Below are positions 8,405 through 14,531 of a DNA stretch of 34,406 nt, one piece after another (the first letter of the stretch is position 1; each line of letters begins with the position of its first letter). This DNA comes from an uncultured Pseudomonadota bacterium (GTDB lineage Bacteria > Pseudomonadota > Alphaproteobacteria > UBA9219): the NCBI GenBank assembly GCA_903919315.1, contig CAIXHP010000037.1, positions 1 through 34,406 of the forward strand. Direction: 5' to 3'. The notes below the pieces were generated by a model. The model searched no databases, was not told the DNA's origin, and saw only the letters and a list, made by a program, of their open reading frames with translations. The position numbers and the translations under genes were made by a program.

Positions 8405-8869
8405 TCAGGCCGCGTATTGCTCCGGAGCCTTACCCTTGCTGTTCACGACCAGAGGATATCTGACCTTCGACTCTTTTGCCCTGAAGGCAACCAGTTCGAC
8501 CGTGAAAAGGTTCTCGTCGCCATAATCGAACAGAAACAGCATCTTTTTGCCCGGCGCATCGAACACGTCATGGATTTTGGTTTTCTTTACGCTTTTGGGT
8601 TCTACAGGGCCGTAATTCTCGCAATCGTCCATGTCCGCGAACAGCTCGTAGCGATCCGTGCTGTCATAATGGCGTTTGAGATTGTCGTAATACCCGAACG
8701 CATGATCCAGATCCCAGCCGAAGGCGTCGATGATGATCGCTTCCGCCAGAGCATACAGGGACGAGGCTGCGCGGATCTCGATATCGCGCGACACGCTGCG
8801 CTTGCCGTCGAAGCAAACACGCAGCACGGCAATTTCTTTCAAAGGGTCTGTTTTCTTCGCGCCCGGCAT
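8405..8869 (-). CDS. pRiA4b ORF-3-like protein
   Basis: About 154 residues starting MPGAKKTDPLKEIAVLRVCF. The pattern of RAASSLYALAEAIIIDAFGWDLDHAFGYY in the first third and LFLFDYGDENLFTVELV near the end is characteristic of the plasmid pRiA4b ORF-3 family (IS1096 passenger TnpR-like), which is common in mobile elements and of unclear function. The chosen ATG (8867-8869) has GGAG about 8 bases upstream; frame upstream of it is open but looks non-coding. It sits between integrase and att as cargo, on the opposite strand to the integrase. Confidence 0.7.
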   Translation of the reverse strand: MPGAKKTDPLKEIAVLRVCFDGKRSVSRDIEIRAASSLYALAEAIIIDAFGWDLDHAFGYYDNLKRHYDSTDRYELFADMDDCENYGPVEPKSVKKTKIHDVFDAPGKKMLFLFDYGDENLFTVELVAFRAKESKVRYPLVVNSKGKAPEQYAA

Positions 8870-8954
8870 ATTTTTCTCCGAATTTGGAACCAGCGCTGCG
8901 ATTTTCATATGGCCATACGCAAGGGGCAAGAAAAAAACGTTTGTGCCGAGACTC

Positions 8955-9185
8955 CTACTTGCGGTTGAGATGCAGCACGAGCGCAGCCTTGAAAAAGGCC
9001 TGCGCTTCAGGCAAAAGTTTTTCGAGTGCCAAAACCGTCCCGATGGCCTCGCTCTGTCGGCCACGTTCCATCGTTCCCTGCGCCTGACGCGCAAGTTCGG
9101 CGGCCTCGGTAAGGTGCTGGGCCAGCGCGCCAAGATTGGCGGCGATGGCGGTGGAATAAACATTCGGTGTTTTATGGGCAGGCAT
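8955..9185 (-). CDS. 76-residue helical protein, paralogue of the gene at 32108-32338
   Basis: Start MPAHKTPNVYSTAIAANLG was chosen because GGAG lies 8 bases upstream and because the paralogue has the same length. Two predicted helices run from about 12 to 75, with conserved IAANL, LAxxAxxxME and QxxAIGTVL segments. The second copy in the right-hand element shares these motifs in the same order. I do not recognise a domain. It is probably a small soluble or coiled-coil protein of phage-like elements. It lies between the pRiA4b ORF-3-like gene and the att site. Confidence 0.6.
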   Translation of the reverse strand: MPAHKTPNVYSTAIAANLGALAQHLTEAAELARQAQGTMERGRQSEAIGTVLALEKLLPEAQAFFKAALVLHLNRK

Positions 9186-9394
9186 GGCTGGTCTCCGCTC
9201 TTTGTGGTTGTCGACCAGCAATGCTCGGTTCCGCCCGACTATCCAGTTGAATTCATTGGTTTGGAGGCAGGAAACGGGATACGAAAAACAACGCGACACA
9301 GGCACACATTCATGCGACACGGATGCAACACGGGATCGCCCCGAAGCCGCTAACAATTTGAAACACAAACACAAATTGTCCTCGCGCATGCGGC
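9186..9394. promoter_or_regulatory. Att-proximal region with candidate integrase/excisionase sites
   Basis: With the att copy that follows, this belongs to a 440-base stretch without a gene (9186-9625). Three similar decamers lie at 9293 (GCGACACAGG), 9314 (GCGACACGGA) and 9325 (GCAACACGGG), offset by 21 and 11 bp, about two and one helical turns, as expected for arm-type integrase sites. An 8-bp inverted repeat ACAATTTG/CAAATTGT (9353-9360, 9372-9379) lies 15 bases before the att core. Assignment to integrase binding is inference from position and phasing. Confidence 0.4.
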
Positions 9395-9439
9395 CTCATA
9401 ACCTGAAGGTCATAGGTTCAAATCCTATCCCCGCAACCA
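9395..9439 (+). other. Attachment site: duplicated 3' half of the tRNA-fMet(CAU) gene
   Basis: The sequence from CTCATAA (anticodon loop) through CCTGA, variable loop, T-arm and acceptor strand to CCCCGCAACCA matches the 3' half of an alphaproteobacterial initiator tRNA, with A72 and encoded CCA. Upstream of 9395 the bases cannot form the anticodon stem (TCAGG would be needed), so this is not a working tRNA gene. It is the copy left where an element integrated into the tRNA 3' end. The intact tRNA should lie at the element's other end, left of the window. Confidence 0.8.
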
Positions 9440-9466
9440 AACTTACTTGTCATATCAAAAACTTAG

Positions 9467-9493
9467 ACAGCCCTTTCGGGGCTGTTTTTGTTT
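9467..9493 (+). terminator. Rho-independent terminator after the tRNA fragment
   Basis: A 7-bp stem ACAGCCC (9467-9473) and GGGCTGT (9479-9485) with a 5-base loop is followed by TTTTGTTT. Its place 28 bases past the tRNA 3' end suggests it is the original terminator of the tRNA-fMet transcript, which supports the view that chromosome resumes at 9440. Confidence 0.85.
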
Positions 9494-9625
9494 ATACCTC
9501 CCCCACTTTTGATATTTGGAAGCACTGTGGAAGCAAGAGGGAGAAAGTCGCTTCCAATTTCTGACGTTTGGCGCGAATGTTTTTTTTGGTTTTGATCGCC
9601 CCCTAATCAGGTTCATAGATCATCC

Positions 9626-10072
9626 ATGTCCGATGAATCTTTCCTCCGCGAAAAGCTGCGCAAGATCGAAGCTCTGTTCGCGGGAGCTGCGACGGTTGGT
9701 GAAAAAGCTGCTGCTGGAGCCGCCGCCGAAAGGATCAAGGTGCGGCTACAGGAGACTGGAAAACGTGAACAGACCGAAGAGCTAAAAGTCAGCATCAGCG
9801 ACCCATGGTCACGGCGTCTGTTCGTAGCACTGTGCCGCCGTTATGATTTGCGCCCCTATCGATATCCCCGCATGCACCGGCAAAGCCTGATCGTAAAGAT
9901 GCCCCGTTCTTTCTTTGATGAAGTTCTATGGCCGGAATTCAAACAGGTCAACGAAGCATTGACCGAACATCTCGCTTCGATAACCGACAGGATTATTAAG
10001 GCCGATGTCTTCAGTGACGTTGGCGAAGCTGAGGAAAAAGTGGAACCGCTTGCTTTGACAGGTACGTGTTGA
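9626..10072 (+). CDS. DUF2786-like protein of unknown function
   Basis: A 148-residue protein starting MSDESFLREKLRKIEALFAG. The N-terminal 45 residues (LRKIEALFAGAATVGEKAAAGAAAERI) resemble the short helical DUF2786 unit seen in phage, plasmid and Streptomyces proteins. The middle is basic (CRRYDLRPYRYPRMHRQSL), and no catalytic motif is evident. It is the first gene after the tRNA terminator and may be chromosomal or a remnant of a further element. The first ATG of the open frame was taken; no strong ribosome-binding site is seen. Confidence 0.6.
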   Translation: MSDESFLREKLRKIEALFAGAATVGEKAAAGAAAERIKVRLQETGKREQTEELKVSISDPWSRRLFVALCRRYDLRPYRYPRMHRQSLIVKMPRSFFDEVLWPEFKQVNEALTEHLASITDRIIKADVFSDVGEAEEKVEPLALTGTC

Positions 10073-10169
10073 TCAGTGCCTTTTGCGCGGGATTGGGCTG
10101 TGCAGTGTTATCGAAAATCATTTATCGGCACTGGACTAGGCCTGTTTCGTGTAGGAATATGGGGGCTCA

Positions 10170-11753
10170 ATGAAGTCGAGAATCACCCCTATGTCACCCA
10201 ACCGCGCGGCAAGCAAAGAACGCAAAAAAAGCTTTGTTGCGCGATGCATGCTTGCTCTTGTTTTTTTGATCTCTTTGTTCGTCCATGCACCGCAAGCCCA
10301 ATCTGCCGAAACAACCACCTCTCCACTGGTTGAACTCCCCTCCTTCAAAAGTGAGAACGGGGTGCTAACGGCAACGTTAGTGGCCGGCGAGCAAAAGGTG
10401 CAGCTTGGCGCCGTGAGTTTCGATGGCTTGGTTTATAATGGCTCCTATGCCGCGCCGGTCTTTTACGTACATCCAGGCGATGTCATGAAGATCAAGCTTG
10501 TCAACAATCTCAAAATTCCGACAAACCTACATTTTCATGGTTTTCATTCTTCCCCGCTCGGCAACGGCGACAATATCCATATCGTTGTCAATCAAGGACA
10601 GTCTTTCGATTACGAAATCAAACTGCCCCTTACCCAGCCTCCGGGCGTTTATTGGTATCATGCCCATATTCACGGTATGTCCGAATTACAAATCGGGAGC
10701 GGACTTAGTGGTACAGTGGTTGTCGAAGGCATTTAGCAGCAGATGCCGCAATTGGCCAACGTAAAGCAGCAACTGTTTGTTCTGAAAGATCACCAGTTTA
10801 CCGATGGTAGCGACCCCGAAGTTAAAAATCTTCACAAGCTGGTGCAGTCCATCAATGGCCAGACCTTCTCAACCATGACGATGCATCCAGGGGAAACGCA
10901 GCTCTGGCGCTTTACCAATCAAAGCGCCAATTTGATTTTTAACATTGCTTTAAAAGGACATCGGTTTCGCATCATCGAAACCGATGGCGTAGTTACCAAT
11001 CAAGAAAAACAAGTTGATACGCTGGAATTACTTCCAGCCGGACGGTTGGAGGTGTTGGTGGATGCTGGTGCAGCTGGTACCTACGATCTTGTATCGCCCC
11101 ATACCATGACAGGCGTGGGTGACAAAATGACTGAGGAACGTGTGTTGGGCCAACTGACTGTCGAAGGAACCCAAGAGTCGACTCTTGCTACGCAAACTGC
11201 TTTTCCGGAGAAAGTCGACTGGCGAACGAAGAAAATCGACACCTACAGGACTATTGTCTATTCACAATCATACGATAAAAAAAGCGACGATATGAGTTAT
11301 TATATCAATGGGCAGATGTTTGACCATAATCGCATAGATACGCGCGTTCCATTAGGCAATATCGAAGAGTGGACGATCAAAAATAATACTGATGACTTTC
11401 ATTCGTTTCATATTCATCAAATTCATTTTCAGGTAGCAGAAATTAACGGCAAGCCCCAGCCTTTTGATAATTATGTTGACACTGTTCGCATACCAGAACG
11501 CGGTGAGGTCAAGCTGATTTTGCCGTTTGTTGATCCACAAATCGTTGGAACCTTCGTATATCACTGTCATGTTTTAGAACATGAGGACAAAGGTATGATG
11601 CAACAGATTGAAGTTTACGATCCAAAAGAGTCGCCTATCAGACGATGGTGGCACGATATGTTTTCTTGCTGCTCATCAATGAAATTTAGCGGCGGGTGTT
11701 TTGGGTCAAATATCCGAAGACTCTGGTGGAGTCTGACTACAAAACAGATATAA
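10170..11753 (+). pseudogene. Multicopper oxidase interrupted by one in-frame amber stop
   Basis: A laccase/CueO-like periplasmic oxidase that uses four copper atoms to oxidise substrates such as Cu(I) with O2. A signal peptide covers about residues 20-46 (hydrophobic LALVFLISLFV, cleavage after AQSA). All copper motifs are present: HFHG (121-124), WYHAHIHG (162-169), HSFHIH and YHCHVLEHEDKGMM near the C-terminus. The frame is broken at codon 189 (TAG, 10734-10736) between VVVEGI and QQMPQLAN; both sides are in the same frame, so one base change (for example CAG to TAG) explains it. The second part could restart at ATG 10743 but would lack half the copper ligands. The gene ends in an odd Cys-rich tail (FSCCSS). 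It converges on the Sco gene. Confidence 0.8.
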
Positions 11754-11772
11754 AACTGGTGACGCCCAAATA

Positions 11773-12384
11773 TTATTTTGCTGATGCAGCCAATCTTCTG
11801 AGTTTAGCCAGTGCTATATTATCCGGCTCTTGGTAGTTGAGCGTTCCAACCATTTGGCCATTCGAATCCAGCAACAGAATGCTGGCGTTATGGTCGACAC
11901 TATACTCACCGTGTTCAAGCTGAACTTTTTTGTAATAAACTTGATACTTCTTTGCCATGACAGCCAAATCGCAAGAAGCAGCAACAACACCAAGAATTCG
12001 TCCACCAGAGGAACTAAGATAGCTCTTCAGCTGCTCCGGCGTGTCGCGCTCCGGATCGACTGTAACGAATACAACTTTCAGCTTATCGGCATCCTTGCCG
12101 AGTTCGTCGAGCCAACGCGATATATCGCCTATGGTTGTCGGGCAGACTTCAGGACAATAGGTGTAACCGAAAAACAATAATGTCGGGCTGCCCAGCAGAT
12201 TGTGGGCTGTAAACGTACGTCCTTCCGTATCGATGGCGGTGTAGCTGTCCCCGGCTTTGGTCGGCGCAGGACAAGCGTTTGCCACTGCCCAACTTGGCCA
12301 TACGATGAGATACACGCCCAGAGAAGCAAGGCCTAAAGCCAGCAAGCCCCCAATTAGCAGGAAGATTTTTCGTTGGCGGATCAT
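11773..12384 (-). CDS. Sco1/SenC family copper-delivery protein
   Basis: About 203 residues with an N-terminal membrane anchor or signal (residues 8-30, IFLLIGGLLALGLASLGVYLIVW) and a thioredoxin-like fold outside the cytoplasm. Copper ligands are visible: CPEVCP (C77, C81) and a downstream histidine in YSVDHNA (H165). Sco proteins load copper into the CuA centre of cytochrome oxidase or act as thiol-disulfide reductases. AAGG lies 7 bases before the ATG at 12382-12384; a GTG one codon earlier is possible. It is the last gene of the minus-strand operon, 18 bases after the PCu(A)C gene, its usual partner. Confidence 0.92.
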   Translation of the reverse strand: MIRQRKIFLLIGGLLALGLASLGVYLIVWPSWAVANACPAPTKAGDSYTAIDTEGRTFTAHNLLGSPTLLFFGYTYCPEVCPTTIGDISRWLDELGKDADKLKVVFVTVDPERDTPEQLKSYLSSSGGRILGVVAASCDLAVMAKKYQVYYKKVQLEHGEYSVDHNASILLLDSNGQMVGTLNYQEPDNIALAKLRRLAASAK

Positions 12385-12402
12385 CACACAACCTTGCAGT
12401 CC

Positions 12403-12936
12403 TTAATGCGACATACCACTGGGCATAGGCTCCATCGCGTTGATGGCCTCGATCTTAACTTCGACATTAATAGAACCGGCTTTTTCAAACCGAAGCGTGA
12501 GAGGAAACATGTCACCTTGTTTGATCTGTTGTTTTAGGCCGGTGACCATTAAATGTAGGCCGCCCGGTTGCAGGCTGACTATTTTTCCGGGATCAAGAAC
12601 TATCGAATCGTGCTCGACCATCTTCATGACGCCGTTGTTCATAAGCATTTCATGAATAGTTACCTGATCAGCAAGTGCTGTCGAAGCCCCCATGAGCTTA
12701 TCAGGTTCAGTGCCGTTGTTCTTCAACGGAACATAAACAGCAGCTGTTGTTGCTCCCGCCGCTGTTGCCCGCGCCCAAATATGGCCGATGGCGATGTCGC
12801 CCTGCTGATAGCTATGAGCTACCGCATCAGAATTGAAGAAGGCAAATGCTGCAAAAAGAACAAGGGCAATATGACTCAATCTCACGGATAATCGGCTTCT
12901 CATAGACATCGTTTTGATTGTGGCACGGTCAGTCAT
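12403..12936 (-). CDS. Periplasmic copper chaperone PCu(A)C
   Basis: About 177 residues. A signal peptide (LSHIALVLFAAFAFFNSDAVA, about 20-40) leads to a cupredoxin-like domain. The copper-binding pattern HxM...GVMKM...HLM is present at H95/M97, M104/M106 and H128/M130 (HEMLMNNGVMKM, then GGLHLMVTG). PCu(A)C binds Cu(I) and Cu(II) and passes copper to Sco and cytochrome oxidase. The ATG at 12934-12936 was chosen because GAGG lies 5 bases upstream, inside the end of the previous gene. ATGs at codons 10 and 12 are also possible. The gap to the previous gene is 7 bases, so it is co-transcribed. Confidence 0.9.
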   Translation of the reverse strand: MTDRATIKTMSMRSRLSVRLSHIALVLFAAFAFFNSDAVAHSYQQGDIAIGHIWARATAAGATTAAVYVPLKNNGTEPDKLMGASTALADQVTIHEMLMNNGVMKMVEHDSIVLDPGKIVSLQPGGLHLMVTGLKQQIKQGDMFPLTLRFEKAGSINVEVKIEAINAMEPMPSGMSH

Positions 12937-12943
12937 GAAATCC

Positions 12944-13867
12944 TCATTTTGGGTTAAAAGATTGAACTCGCAGTTCTGGCTTGCTCTGAATAGGTGGATT
13001 TGGTTGCCCACAAATCGCAGCCGCTTGGCCATAAACCGGATCTTCGAGAATAAAGCTCAGTGGGTCTTTGCCCTTATCTTTTGCCCAACCTTCTATAGCT
13101 TGTTGGAGTCCAATAGGCATGCTCGAAAATAGTTTATCTGCGCTGGCATAATGCTCATCAACCGTAAGACGGGCTGTAAAACCAGCAACCAACAATGTGA
13201 CTGCAAAAGTGACGGCAATACCTGAATTCCTCACCAAAGGCCGAAACCACGGCAATGACGAATTCAGTTTCGTTTGATGAACCAACTTCCCCATATCTTT
13301 TACTGCATCGATTGATTGGGACGCGAGGGCAAGTTGGTCGTCAAAAGGGATACTATTCAGGTAATGTTGGACTTTTTGAATCTGCCTCCGTGCCGTCAAC
13401 AGGATGGCTTCGCCTGCAAAGACGGTTAGCACTGCTGCACCGCCAGCAACCCATGCCGCTGCGCCGCGCACGAACTGGCCCGTTTCCACAGGCATATAAT
13501 GGGAGAGCGGCAAGGCCGAGTAACCGAGAATTGAGATAGCTGCTGTTTCGATTTGTTCATCGACTGGCTTGTTTCGGCCACTCAATCCCCACCATGTTCC
13601 ATAGCCGACAACACCAGCAACAGCTCCAGCCCCTATCATCCATTCATGTGGCAGACCTGACAAAGTTAATAGTCCCGGTATGAGTATCTGCGCGCTATTG
13701 ATCAGGCACGGTATATGGGCGGAAAGTGTGGCCGTACCTTTGGTATCAACACAGGTAGCACACACTTCCGTCGCGGTAGCCAAGGTTGGGCTGGTAAGCG
13801 CAGCTTGTATTGGATGCTCTGTAGCATAACCTGCCAGAAACTGATCGAATGCGGCTTGCTCCGACAT
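12944..13867 (-). CDS. Uncharacterised membrane protein in the copper operon
   Basis: A 307-residue protein not recognised as a known family. Hydrophobic stretches near 62-95 (IPGLLTLSG...GAVAGVVGYGTWWGL), 134-157 (GAAAWVAGGAAVLTVFAGEAILL) and 215-235 (SGIAVTFAVTLLVAGFTARL) suggest three or four membrane spans. The N-terminal region has a CATC motif plus another cysteine (VCATCVDTKG...IPCLINS), and one cysteine lies near the C-terminus (AAICGQPNPP), which could bind metal or heme or form disulfides. Its stop is 7 bases before the PCu(A)C start and its start is 2 bases after the preceding gene, so it is tightly coupled to both. Confidence 0.7.
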   Translation of the reverse strand: MSEQAAFDQFLAGYATEHPIQAALTSPTLATATEVCATCVDTKGTATLSAHIPCLINSAQILIPGLLTLSGLPHEWMIGAGAVAGVVGYGTWWGLSGRNKPVDEQIETAAISILGYSALPLSHYMPVETGQFVRGAAAWVAGGAAVLTVFAGEAILLTARRQIQKVQHYLNSIPFDDQLALASQSIDAVKDMGKLVHQTKLNSSLPWFRPLVRNSGIAVTFAVTLLVAGFTARLTVDEHYASADKLFSSMPIGLQQAIEGWAKDKGKDPLSFILEDPVYGQAAAICGQPNPPIQSKPELRVQSFNPK

Positions 13868-13869
13868 GC

Positions 13870-14502
13870 TTATGCCCTTGCAGCCAGTTGACTGGTTAAT
13901 TGCCGCACCAAAGCCAGATCGCTCGCGGCTGTACGTCTTGGGTCGCCATTGGCAGCGGCAACTTGAAGAGCAATATTCTCAAACGTACCCATAACGCTCG
14001 TTGCAAGGTCTCTGCCCATGTAGGTGATTCCGGCACAAAAACTGCGATCACCATGAAAAGTAACCTTGCTGCCAGCTACCGCATCCATTGTGGAACTAGC
14101 CTCAACGGGTTTAAGTGTTGGCATCGAGACTGCATAACCCGGTCCGGCCTTATCGCCTTTGTGCATAACAAGAAAAGGGACAACGGCATTTGTGTAATAG
14201 TTCAAACGGCCATCCGGATTTTCCATGCAGAAAATCCAGCAGCATTTTGCGACACCATCTATCTTCCAAAATCCTCGGACATTGGCTTCTCCCTCGTTTT
14301 TGCCAAAGGGGTAGTCAGCAGTAACGGGCACATAACCCAATTTTTTATCGAGCTGTGCCGCATAAAAGGTATCTGGCGTCATCTGTCCTTTAAGCAAGGC
14401 AGCTATATCGGCCATATTTTCCGGTCGCCCCATAAGGCCGGTTCTATTCACCAGAACGGGGGGCAAAACGGGACTTGTTTTCGCTGTTGATGCACTCGAC
14501 AT
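13870..14502 (-). CDS. Uncharacterised 210-residue protein in the copper operon
   Basis: No family recognised. It starts MSSASTAKTSPVLPP with a strong GAGGAG 7 bases upstream and has no signal peptide, so it is probably cytoplasmic or exported with partners. It contains four cysteines: a cluster AKCCWIFCMENPDG in the middle and DRSFCAGITYMG toward the end. The sequence looks like a mixed alpha/beta domain with aromatic-rich strands (NYYTNAVVPFLVMHKGD). It lies between the long helical-repeat gene (29 bases away) and the membrane-protein gene (2 bases away) and probably acts with them. Confidence 0.65.
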   Translation of the reverse strand: MSSASTAKTSPVLPPVLVNRTGLMGRPENMADIAALLKGQMTPDTFYAAQLDKKLGYVPVTADYPFGKNEGEANVRGFWKIDGVAKCCWIFCMENPDGRLNYYTNAVVPFLVMHKGDKAGPGYAVSMPTLKPVEASSTMDAVAGSKVTFHGDRSFCAGITYMGRDLATSVMGTFENIALQVAAANGDPRRTAASDLALVRQLTSQLAARA

Positions 14503-14531
14503 TTTCTTCTCCTCTACATGATTTGATCTGT

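Noticed and set aside
9360-9439. A functional tRNA gene
   Set aside because: Only the 3' half matches; the bases before the anticodon loop (ATGCGG) do not pair with CCTGA, and no D-arm or acceptor 5' strand is present.
10734-10736. Stop-codon reassignment (TAG read as an amino acid) as a genome-wide feature
   Set aside because: TAG also ends the regulator gene at 6514-6516, and no suppressor tRNA is visible, so reassignment is not supported; local suppression remains possible.
10743-11753. Treating the second part of the multicopper oxidase as an independent gene
   Set aside because: It is in the same frame as the first part, has no signal peptide and lacks the first two copper-binding motifs; a single nonsense change is the simpler reading.
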